From positions 47,027-111,026 of the forward strand of contig JBLNCI010000006.1 in the NCBI GenBank assembly GCA_050260515.1: a DNA stretch of 64,000 nucleotides. Reading direction: 5' to 3'. Every line of letters starts with the position of its first letter. Within the stretch, counting starts at the first letter, position 1. Under the pieces are notes generated by a model that saw only the letters and a program-made list of their open reading frames with translations, did not search any database and had not been told where the DNA came from. The stretch is from DATJIG01 sp050260515. GTDB lineage: Bacteria > Pseudomonadota > Alphaproteobacteria > SMXQ01. The translations under genes and the position numbers were made by a program. Positions 15,573-24,137 of this stretch are shown here, piece after piece.

Positions 15573-16981
15573 TCGACGAGATCCTCGTCTCGGTATCGCC
15601 GGGGGAAACGCGGATCGCGTGTCTCACCGGCGGCCGCGCGGTCGAACTCCACCGATTCCTGCATGGTCGGGCCACGACGCTCGGCAACGTTTACCTCGGC
15701 CGCATCACGCGCGTCGTCGCCGGGATGGGCGCGGCGTTCGTCGAAATCGGAGCGTCGAAGGCAGGCTTTCTGCCGGTTCCGGCGGACCCAGCGGCTCGCG
15801 CAGCCCTGCACGAAGGGGCACGAGCGATCGTCCAGGTCACCCGCGAGCCCGAGCGCGGCAAAGGTGCGCAACTCAGCGCTTCTGTGCGCCTTCCGGGGCA
15901 CTTCCTCGTCTACATGCCGACCGGTGACGGCATTCACGTGTCGCGCCGCATCGGCGAAGAAACCGATGCCGGACGAATCAAGGCCGCGCTCGAGGCCTTG
16001 TCCCTTCCCGGCGAAGGGTGGATCGCAAGGACCAACGCGCCCGACGGCACCCCGGCGCAATTCGCCCATGAAGCCGGCGCGCTGCGCGCGCGCTGGAACG
16101 ACATTGGCCAGCGCGCAGCGGCTACGACTCCCCCATCGCTTCTTTACTCGGAGGCATCTCCCATCGCGGGCATTCTCCGGGACAAGGCATCCGCAGCGGT
16201 GCGGCGCATCGTCGTGGACGATGCGGACGCATTCGCGGCTGCGGAAGCGTTCTTGAGCAGCTACCGACCCGAATTGTCCTCTGCGTTGAGCCGCCATACG
16301 GGACCAATTCCGCTTTTCGAGATGGAAGGAATCGAAGTCGAATTCGAACGGGTGTGGGACCGTCGAGTCCCGCTTCCGTCGGGGGGAAGTCTCGTCATCG
16401 AGCGCACCGAGGCGCTGTGGGCGATAGACGTGAACACCGGGAGGCATATCGGCGGCAGTTCCGCCGAGGCGACGATACGCGCGACCAATCTCGAGGCGGC
16501 CGTCGAGGCCGCGCGGCAGATTCGGCTGCGGGACCTCGGAGGGCTCATTGTCGTCGATTTCGTGCACATGGACGAAGATGCGACCGGACGGGAACAGGTC
16601 CTTAACGCGTTCCGAGACGCGCTCGCTGAAGATCCCACGCCCGTGCGCCTGACGGGATTCTCCGACCTCGGCCTTATCGAGTTGTCTCGCCGACGGGGCC
16701 GCCCAGCCGTCGACCAGCAGTTCGAGGTGCCGTGTGAGGTGTGCGACGGTACCGGTTTCGTTCAGGTGCCCCTGCTCACCGCGCTCGCGGCGTTCCGAGA
16801 GGCTGCTCGTGGGACAGCCGCGGGCGGTCCGATTCGGATTGCCGTTCCGCCCAGCGTGGCTGCGGTGATGGAGACTCCCGAGGCCCAGGCGGCCCGTCGC
16901 GAACTTGTCGCGCGGTCCGGGCGTTCCGTGGAAATCATCGTCGACTCGACCGTCGCCGCCGATCGGTTCAGACTGGATTGA
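15569..16981 (+). CDS. rng: Ribonuclease E/G family endoribonuclease
   Basis: An RNase E/G catalytic core: an S1 domain near residues 37-70 ('NVYLGRITRVVAGMGAAFVE'), the 5'-sensor/RNase H-like region, and the DNase I-like active site with 'WAIDVNTGR' and 'GGLIVVDFVHM', whose aspartates bind Mg2+. The Zn-link motif 'CEVCDGTGF' follows. At 470 residues it is RNase G-sized, without the long RNase E scaffold tail. It would act in rRNA maturation and mRNA decay. It starts with GTG overlapping the maf stop. A full-length rne probably lies elsewhere. Confidence 0.9.
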   Translation: MIDEILVSVSPGETRIACLTGGRAVELHRFLHGRATTLGNVYLGRITRVVAGMGAAFVEIGASKAGFLPVPADPAARAALHEGARAIVQVTREPERGKGAQLSASVRLPGHFLVYMPTGDGIHVSRRIGEETDAGRIKAALEALSLPGEGWIARTNAPDGTPAQFAHEAGALRARWNDIGQRAAATTPPSLLYSEASPIAGILRDKASAAVRRIVVDDADAFAAAEAFLSSYRPELSSALSRHTGPIPLFEMEGIEVEFERVWDRRVPLPSGGSLVIERTEALWAIDVNTGRHIGGSSAEATIRATNLEAAVEAARQIRLRDLGGLIVVDFVHMDEDATGREQVLNAFRDALAEDPTPVRLTGFSDLGLIELSRRRGRPAVDQQFEVPCEVCDGTGFVQVPLLTALAAFREAARGTAAGGPIRIAVPPSVAAVMETPEAQAARRELVARSGRSVEIIVDSTVAADRFRLD

Positions 16982-16986
16982 CAGCC

Positions 16987-17262
16987 ATGACCAACGACAA
17001 GCCATCGAAGCCTGTGGATGCGCCGGCTCCGCCCGAAGGGGCGACGTCGAACGTGGCGCCATTCGCCGCCACCGGTCGAGGCAAGCCGTGCCCCATCTGC
17101 GGCCGACCCAGCACGGTCGAGATGCGGCCGTTCTGTTCGAAGCGTTGCGCCGACATCGACCTTGGGCGGTGGCTCGGCGAGGCTTACCGCATTCCGACGG
17201 CAGATCCGGCCTCGCCTGAGGACGATATCCAGACACCCCCCGCCGGGCCGCCGAAACCCTAG
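16987..17262 (+). CDS. yacG: DNA gyrase inhibitor YacG (zinc finger)
   Basis: A 91-residue protein with the YacG Zn-binding set 'CPICGRP' plus 'FCSKRCADIDLGRWL' at about residues 38-64. YacG binds GyrB and blocks its DNA binding. The N-terminal 35 residues, rich in Pro and Ala, and the Pro-rich C-terminus extend beyond the 60-70 residue norm. It starts 5 bp after the rng stop, in the same operon. It is the last gene before tRNA-Phe. Confidence 0.9.
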   Translation: MTNDKPSKPVDAPAPPEGATSNVAPFAATGRGKPCPICGRPSTVEMRPFCSKRCADIDLGRWLGEAYRIPTADPASPEDDIQTPPAGPPKP

Positions 17263-17281
17263 GGAAGCGGGGCGCCCAGCC

Positions 17282-17310
17282 TTGCCACGGCAGCGGGTAT
17301 TGTCTATAAG
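17282..17310 (+). promoter_or_regulatory. Sigma-70-type promoter for tRNA-Phe
   Basis: TTGCCA (17282-17287), a 17-base spacer and TATAAG (17305-17310), each hexamer one base from consensus. The predicted start near 17317 leaves about 38 bases of leader before the tRNA. Confidence 0.75.
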
Positions 17311-17354
17311 CCCGTGTTTCCCGCGCGGGTACGCTCGTGACCCGTGTTCTCCGG

Positions 17355-17430
<76 letters not shown>

Positions 17431-17474
17431 TTCTCCCTTCCGCGCGTTCCGGGTGCTTTCGCGGCTGTGGCGGT

Positions 17475-17504
17475 TTGACACAGCGCAGCGCTGCCGCCGA
17501 TAAT
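17475..17504 (+). promoter_or_regulatory. Strong promoter for the first ABC importer
   Basis: A perfect TTGACA (17475-17480), an 18-base spacer and GATAAT (17499-17504). The predicted start is about 30 bases ahead of the receptor gene ATG, which has an AAAGGGAGG ribosome binding site. Confidence 0.75.
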
Positions 17505-17542
17505 CCGCGCTTTCCGTCGCTGTAGAAGAAAGGGAGGCGATT

Positions 17543-18625
17543 ATGACCTTCACCGCTTTCGCCACCGCCCGGCAAACTGTCGCCGTCGCGGCAGCGGCCA
17601 TGGCCGTTCTCGGCTGGTCGCCGGTTGCTCGCGCCGATCAGGCACAGCCGACCGTGCAGGTCGCCCAGGCCGGCCCGTCGTGGATCGACCCCAAGCTTCT
17701 CGCCGACGCGAAGAAGGAAGGTTCCTTCACCCTTTACGGCTCGATGAATGAAGAAGAGGCGCTGCCGCTTCTGAAGCTCTTCGAGAACTCGACAGGCCTC
17801 AAGACCGAGTACGTCCGCAACTCCGACACCGGCCTGATGGCGCGGATCATGGTCGAAGCGCGCGCGAACAAGCAGTCGTGGGATGCTCTCCAGACCACCA
17901 CTGTCAGCAAGATGCCGGAACAGCTCTTCGTCGCCTTCGACCCGCCCGAGGCGAAGAATGTGATCCCCGAGGCGCGAGGGCCGAACAAGAAGTGGTACGG
18001 CGTCTACGCGAATTACAATTCGCCGGGGTACAACACGAAACTCGTCAAGAAGGAAGACCTGCCGAAGACGTACGAGGATTTCCTCAGCAAGAAGGACTGG
18101 GTGGGGAAGGTCGCCATCGACTTCAGCGACCGCGAGTGGCTGCGCGCGATGTATGAGCATTACGGCGACGCAAAGGCCAAGAAGCTCGTGGATGACCTGA
18201 TCAAGACCCTGAAGGTGGCCACCACCAACGGCCACCTCGCACTGGCCCGCTCGGTCGGCGCCGGCGAGTACGCGGTCGAACTCAACAACTACACGAATCT
18301 CATCGTCAACGTGAAGCTGGCGGGCGGGCCGACGGACTTCTGGGTGGTCGATCCGGTGGTCGTGTTCTTCGGGCAGATCGGCGTCAACGCCAAGGCCCCG
18401 CACCCCAATGCCGCTCGGCTGTTCGCCAACTTCATGCTGAGCCCCGAGGGCCAGAAGCAGTTGACCACGGCCGGTCGCATTCCCACCCGTCCCGACGTCG
18501 AGACGAATCCGCCGGGCGTGCTCAAGGCGTTCGAGGGCCACAAGCTGAGGGTGTCGACGATGACGTCCGAAGAGGACGAGCGCTGGCAGAAGCTCTTCAA
18601 GGAGACCTTCAGCCAGCCGCGCTAG
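17543..18625 (+). CDS. ABC transporter periplasmic receptor, iron(III)-type
   Basis: A 360-residue solute-binding protein of the family-1/FbpA-AfuA class. A signal peptide covers about residues 1-32 ('AVLGWSPVARA' before the cut). 'KEGSFTLYGSMNEEEALPLL' is the usual first lobe of Fe3+/thiamine-type receptors, and 'NAARLFANFMLSPEGQKQL' is the conserved C-terminal block. The substrate could be ferric iron, a polyamine or an organophosphonate. It is followed by its own permease and ATPase (18743, 20497) and separated from them by a stem-loop that would keep receptor mRNA in excess. The start ATG has an AAAGGGAGG site. Confidence 0.88.
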   Translation: MTFTAFATARQTVAVAAAAMAVLGWSPVARADQAQPTVQVAQAGPSWIDPKLLADAKKEGSFTLYGSMNEEEALPLLKLFENSTGLKTEYVRNSDTGLMARIMVEARANKQSWDALQTTTVSKMPEQLFVAFDPPEAKNVIPEARGPNKKWYGVYANYNSPGYNTKLVKKEDLPKTYEDFLSKKDWVGKVAIDFSDREWLRAMYEHYGDAKAKKLVDDLIKTLKVATTNGHLALARSVGAGEYAVELNNYTNLIVNVKLAGGPTDFWVVDPVVVFFGQIGVNAKAPHPNAARLFANFMLSPEGQKQLTTAGRIPTRPDVETNPPGVLKAFEGHKLRVSTMTSEEDERWQKLFKETFSQPR

Positions 18626-18668
18626 CGCCGTTGTTCCCGCCGGGGGAACGCGCTAAACATCGACTGCA

Positions 18669-18697
18669 ACGGCCGGCCTCTGCGGGGCCGGCCGTTT
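18669..18697 (+). terminator. Intercistronic stem-loop between receptor and permease genes
   Basis: ACGGCCGGCC (18669-18678) pairs perfectly with GGCCGGCCGT (18686-18695) around a 7-base loop, followed by only TTTG. This is likely a partial terminator or 3'-end stabiliser that raises receptor over membrane-component expression. Confidence 0.65.
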
Positions 18698-18742
18698 GCG
18701 TACCAACCCCAGGCGCCGCCGCGCGTCCGTAGGGAGGATCGT

Positions 18743-20485
18743 TTGGCCGCCGTCGACACGATGCAACGCCTCCCCGAGCCGCTGGCGCGGCTGGCGGGCC
18801 TGCTCAAGCCCTGGACGCTGCTGCTGATCGGCTGCACCGCTGTTGCGGTCTGGCTCGTTTTCGTGCCGGTCGGCGCGCTTTTCTACACCGCATTCTCCGA
18901 GGATACGCCGTTCGGGCCCGGCGCGTTCACCTGGGCGAATTTCATCCGCGCCTACTCCGAAAACCAGATTCCGCTCCTGCTGTGGAATTCGGTGGTGTTC
19001 GCGCTCGGCACCGGCGTGCTGACGTTTCTGCTCGGGGCGCTGGTGGCGTGGGTGGTGGAACGCACCGATGCCCCGGGCCGTGGTCTCTTCCACACATTGG
19101 CGTTGCTGTCGTTCGCGCTGCCGGGACTGCTGACGACGATGGCGTGGATGCTGATCCTCAGCCCGAACATCGGGTGGCTGAATACCGAGGTGAAGAACCT
19201 TTTCGGTCTCACCGATGCTCCGTTCAACATCTACACGATGACGGGAATGATCTGGGCGCTGTCGAGCCACTACTTCCCGCTCGCCTACCTTCTCATGGGC
19301 CCGGCGTTCCGGGTCCTGGACATCCGCATGGAGGAGGCCGCGGTGATCTCCGGTGCGCGGACCTGGCAGGTCGCGACGCGGGTCACGCTGCCGCTGCTCC
19401 GTCCGGCGATCCTGTCGACGATGTTGCTCCTGTTCGTGCGCGGGCTCGAATCCTTCGAGGTGCCGCGGCTGATCGGGATGCCGGCGCGGATCCACGTGTT
19501 CACGACCGAGATCCAGGCGGCGACCCATGAGGTTCCGCCGCATCTCGGCGCCGCGGCGGCGCTCGGCATGGCGCTGCTCGTGATCTGCGTGGCGGGCGTG
19601 TACCTCTACCGCCGCGCGACCGCCAATGCCGAGGCGTTCGCGACGGTGACGGGCAAGGGCTACGCGCCGACGCCGCAACGGCTCGGTCGGTGGCGTTGGC
19701 CGGTGTCGATTCTCACCGGCCTGATGTTCATCGTGACGCTGGGGCTGCCGCTCTTCACGCTGGCGTGGCAGTCGCTGTTCCGGAACGCGACGCCGCCGTC
19801 GCTGACCGTGTTCGGCAACATGACGCTGGACGCGTACCGCTACGTGCTCGGCTATCCCGTGTTTCTCAACGCGGTGAAGAACAGCGTCTTCCTCGGCGCG
19901 ATGGCCGCCACGTTCGTCATCGGCCTGACGTTCGTGATGGCGTGGCTCGCGCAGCGTTCGATGAAGCGGTACGGCTGGTTGCTGGACACGCTGGCCTTCG
20001 TCCCGATCGCGGTGCCCAGCGTCATTATCGGGGCGAGCATCCTGTTCGCCTACCTGGTCCTGCCGATCCCCGTCTACAACACGATCTGGATTCTGCTGAT
20101 CGCCTACGTGACGATGTACTTGCCCTACGGCATGCGCTTCACCTCCGGCGGCATCGTCCAGATCCACCGCGAGCTCGAGGAGGTCGCCGAGGTGTCCGGC
20201 GCGTCGCCGCCGCAGATCTTCGGCCGCGTGCTGCTGCCGCTGCTGGCGCCCGTCCTGCTCGCCGGATGGCTGTATGTGTTCGTGCTCGCCGTGCGCGAGC
20301 TTGCGGCCTCGATCTTCCTCGCCGGCCCGGGCACTAACGTGCTCGGCACCATAAGCCTGACGATGTGGGAGGAGGGCGGCAGCTACGGCGCCGTCTGCGC
20401 CATGGGCATCGTCCAGATCGTGCCGCTGGTGCTCATCGTCATCGTCATGCGTCGTTTGGAGGAGCGGGTCAGCGCTCGCCGCTAG
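18743..20485 (+). CDS. ABC transporter permease, fused two-domain iron type
   Basis: A 580-residue inner-membrane protein with two homologous permease halves, about 12 membrane segments, as in FbpB-type iron importers. Each half has an EAA coupling loop: 'EEAAVISGARTWQVATRVTL' and 'EEVAEVSGASPPQIFGRVLL'. The start is TTG at 18743, supported by AGGGAGGATCG just upstream and by the absence of a better ATG before the first membrane segment. It pairs with the ATPase starting 11 bp after its stop and with the receptor at 17543. Confidence 0.92.
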   Translation: MAAVDTMQRLPEPLARLAGLLKPWTLLLIGCTAVAVWLVFVPVGALFYTAFSEDTPFGPGAFTWANFIRAYSENQIPLLLWNSVVFALGTGVLTFLLGALVAWVVERTDAPGRGLFHTLALLSFALPGLLTTMAWMLILSPNIGWLNTEVKNLFGLTDAPFNIYTMTGMIWALSSHYFPLAYLLMGPAFRVLDIRMEEAAVISGARTWQVATRVTLPLLRPAILSTMLLLFVRGLESFEVPRLIGMPARIHVFTTEIQAATHEVPPHLGAAAALGMALLVICVAGVYLYRRATANAEAFATVTGKGYAPTPQRLGRWRWPVSILTGLMFIVTLGLPLFTLAWQSLFRNATPPSLTVFGNMTLDAYRYVLGYPVFLNAVKNSVFLGAMAATFVIGLTFVMAWLAQRSMKRYGWLLDTLAFVPIAVPSVIIGASILFAYLVLPIPVYNTIWILLIAYVTMYLPYGMRFTSGGIVQIHRELEEVAEVSGASPPQIFGRVLLPLLAPVLLAGWLYVFVLAVRELAASIFLAGPGTNVLGTISLTMWEEGGSYGAVCAMGIVQIVPLVLIVIVMRRLEERVSARR

Positions 20486-20496
20486 CAGAGGGAACC

Positions 20497-21603
20497 ATGC
20501 TCCAGATCGAACATCTCCATAAGGAATTTGCCGCGGTCGGCAGCGTCAAGGTGGCCGCGGTGCAGGACGTCAGTCTGTCGGTGCCCGAAGGCAAGCTCCT
20601 CACGCTGCTCGGCCCGTCGGGCTGCGGCAAGACGACGACGCTCCGCTGCATCGCCGGGCTGGAACGGCCCGACCAGGGGCGGATCATGATCGGCGGGCGG
20701 ACGGTGTTCGACGCCGCCCACGGGGTCTTCGTGCCGCCCGCCGAGCGCGGCATCGGCATGGTGTTCCAGTCGTACGCCATCTGGCCGCACATGAGCGTGT
20801 TCGAGAACGTCGCGTTTCCGCTCCGGGTCTCGCGGACCCGCCGCTACAGCTCGGCCGAGATCGGGGAGAAAGTCCGGCGCGCGCTCGAGACCGTGCGTCT
20901 CGGCGGCTACGAGAACCGCCGGGCGACCCAGCTCTCCGGCGGGCAGCAGCAGCGCCTCGCGCTCGCCCGCGGTCTGGTCGGCGAGCCCAGGCTTCTGCTG
21001 CTCGACGAGCCGCTGTCCAATCTCGATGCCAAATTGCGCGAGCAGATGCGCTTCGAGCTCAAGCATCTCCAGATGACGCTGGGGCTCACGGCCGTGTACG
21101 TGACCCATGACCAGTCCGAGGCGCTCGCGCTGTCGGACGAGATCGCGGTGTTCAACCAGGGGCGCGTCGTCCAGCGGGGCTCGCCGCTCGATATCTATCG
21201 GCATCCGAACTCCGAGTTCGTCGCCGACTTCGTCGGCTCCACGAACTTCCTGCGCGGCGCAGTCCGCGCGTCGGCCTCGGTCGGCGCCGTCGGGCAGGTC
21301 GAAACCGCTCAGGGAACCTTCGCCTGCACGTTCGCCGCGCCGCTCGCCCAGGGCTCGCGCACGGTCGTCTCGATCCGCCCCGAGGACATCGGGATCGCCG
21401 CCGACGGGGAGGGAGTCCGCGGCACGATCACCGCGAAGGTGTTCCTCGGCGAGGTGATCGACTATCTGGTGTCGCTCAAGGGGCAGGAGCTCCGCGTGCG
21501 GCACCGCGCCCGCCGCGAGTACGACCATCCGGTCGGGGCGCAGGTGATGCTCACGCTGCCGGCGGACAAGGCGCTGGCGATGATCGACGAGAAGTCGGCC
21601 TGA
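20497..21603 (+). CDS. ABC transporter ATP-binding protein, iron type
   Basis: A 368-residue ATPase with Walker A 'LGPSGCGKTTTLR', signature 'LSGGQQQRLALARGL', Walker B 'LLLLDEPLSNLD' and switch His in 'VTHDQSEA'. The C-terminal 120 residues form a TOBE-type regulatory domain, as in FbpC/PotA/UgpC ATPases. It energises the permease encoded just upstream. The ATG at 20497 follows AGAGGGAACC. It is about as similar in layout to the ATPase at 42080 as expected for paralogous importers. Confidence 0.93.
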   Translation: MLQIEHLHKEFAAVGSVKVAAVQDVSLSVPEGKLLTLLGPSGCGKTTTLRCIAGLERPDQGRIMIGGRTVFDAAHGVFVPPAERGIGMVFQSYAIWPHMSVFENVAFPLRVSRTRRYSSAEIGEKVRRALETVRLGGYENRRATQLSGGQQQRLALARGLVGEPRLLLLDEPLSNLDAKLREQMRFELKHLQMTLGLTAVYVTHDQSEALALSDEIAVFNQGRVVQRGSPLDIYRHPNSEFVADFVGSTNFLRGAVRASASVGAVGQVETAQGTFACTFAAPLAQGSRTVVSIRPEDIGIAADGEGVRGTITAKVFLGEVIDYLVSLKGQELRVRHRARREYDHPVGAQVMLTLPADKALAMIDEKSA

Positions 21604-21604
21604 C

Positions 21605-22021
21605 GTGGAAGACCAGGAAATCCTTCCGCTGCTGCGCACGGCCGTCGAGCGGGGCGACGTCGAGGTCAGCCTCGACGTCAAACGCCAGCACCACGTGGAC
21701 TCGCCGCTCTACCGCGAGAGCGATTCGTCGCCGTTCATCTACGTCAGCATGGTGGTCATCGGTGTCGCCGCCTGGTTCCTCGGCTGGCAGGCGGGCGTCG
21801 CGGTGTTCGTGCTCGCCGGGCTCGCCTACATGCTGGGGGTGCGCCGCTACGTCGCCATCCGGATGCGCAAGCGTCTGAGCGACGTCGTGCTGGCCGACCC
21901 CGAGCAATTCCGCAAGGCCTGGAGGCTGAAGGGCATCAGCTTCCGCCACACGGCGAGCGGCACGGTGTGCGAATCGCCCGACGGCCGCTGGCGCAGCTTC
22001 GTCCTCGAGCGTTGCCGCTGA
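21605..22021 (+). CDS. Uncharacterised membrane protein after the ABC operon
   Basis: A 138-residue protein with a charged N-terminus (1-40), two membrane segments at about 44-80 ('FIYVSMVVIGVAAWFLGW', then 'GVAVFVLAGLAYMLGV') and a basic C-terminal cytoplasmic domain containing 'WRLKGISFRHTASGTVCESP'. It starts with GTG one base after the ATPase stop, so it is co-translated with the importer. I do not recognise a family. It might be an accessory or unrelated read-through gene. Confidence 0.7.
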   Translation: MEDQEILPLLRTAVERGDVEVSLDVKRQHHVDSPLYRESDSSPFIYVSMVVIGVAAWFLGWQAGVAVFVLAGLAYMLGVRRYVAIRMRKRLSDVVLADPEQFRKAWRLKGISFRHTASGTVCESPDGRWRSFVLERCR

Positions 22022-22039
22022 GGCGCGACGCGTCGTCCG

Positions 22040-23071
22040 TCAGGACTTGTCGACGAACTGCCGCACCTTCTCCACCACCGCGGGCGGCGCGCGGTACATC
22101 TTCTCCAGGATCTGCTGAATCGCTTCGCCGCCGACCGGATCGATGTCGAGCTGGCGCTTCTCGGCCTCGCTGAGGAACGCCGGGTCCTTCATCGTCTCGT
22201 CGAACGCGCGGCGCAGCGTCGCGACGATCGGGGCGGGCACGTCAGGCGGGACGATGTACGGCCGGCCGAACTCCTGCGGGCCCAGCAGCAGGTCCATCGC
22301 GGCGCGGTCGTCGTCGTTGCGGGCGTAGTCGTAGATCCACGACACGTCGGGCAACTCGGGGTGCTTCGACAGCCCGAACTGGATGAACACCCGGACCTGC
22401 TTGCTCTTCAGCCATTCGCCGCCCGTGGCCTTTAGGCTCGCCCAGGTGATGCCGACGTTGCCGGTCACCTCGCCGCGTTCCATGGCCAGCATGCCCTCCT
22501 TCGTTCCCTTGTAGCCGGAGACGACCTTGAACTTGGTGCCGAGCAGGCCATTGGTGAAATCGGGGTAGGTGTCGGTCGAGCCGCCCGATCCGGCGACCAC
22601 GAGCTGCTCCTTGAAGGCGTCGTCGAACGTCCTCACGGTGGTTGTGTGCCAGGCGACGCCGACGTGATTTTCGGTCAGTGCGCTGCCGATCCAGTTGAAC
22701 CGTCGCGGGTCGAATTTCACGCGATCCGGATGGAACATCGGGTCGAGCGAGATCTGCGGGTTCACCGCGCCGATCTCCGTCCCGTCGCGCGGGCCGAGGT
22801 TGTAGACGTGATTGGCGAGCACCAGCGATCCCGCGCCCGGCATGTTCTGGACCATGATGGTCGGCTGCCCGGGGATGTGGCGGGGCATGTGCGCCGCGAT
22901 CACGCGCGCGAAGGTATCGTATCCGCCTCCGGTCGACGATCCGACGTAGAGCCGGATCTGCTTGCCTTTGAAGGACTGGCTACCGTCCTGCGCGCGCGCC
23001 GCGGTCGTCGCAAGGACGGCCAACGCTGCGAGTGACGCGACACACCACGCAGACGCCGTCGAACGCCGCAT
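22040..23071 (-). CDS. Tripartite tricarboxylate transporter receptor (TctC/Bug family)
   Basis: A 343-residue periplasmic binding protein with a signal peptide cut near residue 27 ('TTAARA'). 'IRLYVGSSTGGGYDTFARVI' and 'NMPGAGSLVLANHVYN' are the TctC-like ligand-loop patterns, in the divergent subfamily that lacks the classic 'VPFPAGG' wording. It binds small organic acids or amides for a TctA-TctB transporter. It faces away from the fused tctAB gene at 24138 across a 1-kb gap, so the two probably form one divergent system. A second receptor of the same subfamily is at 59755. Confidence 0.88.
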   Translation of the reverse strand: MRRSTASAWCVASLAALAVLATTAARAQDGSQSFKGKQIRLYVGSSTGGGYDTFARVIAAHMPRHIPGQPTIMVQNMPGAGSLVLANHVYNLGPRDGTEIGAVNPQISLDPMFHPDRVKFDPRRFNWIGSALTENHVGVAWHTTTVRTFDDAFKEQLVVAGSGGSTDTYPDFTNGLLGTKFKVVSGYKGTKEGMLAMERGEVTGNVGITWASLKATGGEWLKSKQVRVFIQFGLSKHPELPDVSWIYDYARNDDDRAAMDLLLGPQEFGRPYIVPPDVPAPIVATLRRAFDETMKDPAFLSEAEKRQLDIDPVGGEAIQQILEKMYRAPPAVVEKVRQFVDKS

Positions 23072-23607
23072 GCTCGTCTCCCATCGCCTATGCCCTGTGG
23101 CTCATCGTTCCGCCGGGATTCCGAGCGACGATGAACCTTTTGCGAAAGCATAGCGCGCGCTGACAAACGCGGCGAGCGGAAGACGAGCGACGCAGTGTGG
23201 CGGCAGGAACGCGCGATCGCGCGCAGCGGCGACATCGCCATCGCGCAGTCGCCGCGGCCCCGCAAGACGCGGTCGGCATCGAACGCGCCCCCAAACTCCA
23301 CAAGCAATGTACGGCGCGGATGCGCCGACGCGGGTCGGGCCCCCGGCGGCACGTTGCCGCGGCGCCGGCGCGGGTGGCCGCGAGCCCCGGACCTTTCGTG
23401 GAATCCCCTATGATTCATCGCGTTACGTGTATATACGCACTTGAGAGTGTAAATACCTATAAAGAACATGATCCGTGGAATCACTCAGGCGTGACACGCA
23501 AGATGTTTAAAACATGTTGTTTTTCGGATCGCACTCAGGCATGCACTAGCGGCGTTCCGGTTGTGTTATAAGCCCGGATCGCTGGCGGTAACGCCAACGG
23601 GGGGACT
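23072..23607. promoter_or_regulatory. AT-rich divergent control region
   Basis: Between the - strand tctC and the + strand genes there is a 536-base gene-free stretch. Positions 23400-23572 drop sharply in GC (25 of 60 in 23461-23520 by hand count). It holds an inverted repeat ATGTTT-A-AAACAT (23503-23515), the palindrome GTATATAC (23429-23436), two copies of ACTCAGGC (23483-23490 and 23533-23540) and a TATAAG hexamer at 23567-23572. It probably contains the promoters and a regulator site for the transport genes. Confidence 0.5.
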
Positions 23608-23976
23608 TTGAAGAACGTCATCGGATCTGCCACGGAGACAGGGCGGTATCGGCGCATGCGCGCGGTTCTCGCCATCGTGTTCCTCGTGGCGTCGCTGATC
23701 GGCAGTGGCGTCGATGCGGTCGCTTCGCTCATCGAAACGGACGACGTCGAGCGCGCGCCGGTCGTCGAGGTCCTCCTCGTCGAGGAGCGGCGTGCGGACG
23801 ACGACGACGCGATCCGGCTCGCGCGGCGCCTGCCCGCGACGGAATGCCGCTCCGTCACGTCGGCATATTCCAGCAGCGGATCGGCTCCGGCGGACAGCCA
23901 GGTGCTCTCGCGGCTGAGAAACAGTGGGATACAACGCGCGACCCATCCCACAGGACCTCCTGCGGTCCTCGCCTAA
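23608..23976 (+). CDS. Small hypothetical protein, possibly secreted
   Basis: A 122-residue frame starts with TTG at 23608 behind a G-rich ribosome site; an internal ATG at 23656 gives 'MRAVLAIVFLVASLIGSGV', a signal-like or membrane segment. After it come an acidic-basic stretch ('VEERRADDDDAIRLARRLP') and a Ser-rich tail. No family is recognised. The AT-rich promoter-like region ends just upstream, which supports it being expressed. It could also be a chance frame in a leader for tctAB. Confidence 0.35.
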   Translation: MKNVIGSATETGRYRRMRAVLAIVFLVASLIGSGVDAVASLIETDDVERAPVVEVLLVEERRADDDDAIRLARRLPATECRSVTSAYSSSGSAPADSQVLSRLRNSGIQRATHPTGPPAVLA

Positions 23977-24137
23977 CTCGCCCCGCCTTCGAACGGGCGA
24001 GCGCTACCCCGCACACGATCGGCCGATCACCAAAGGTGACGGCGCAACAAGAAGCCCAACCGAAATATGCCCGGAGTGTGCCAGGCGCAGTGTGCGGGTC
24101 TGTTTTTTTAACGAGTCACCGAAGTGATGGATGACAC

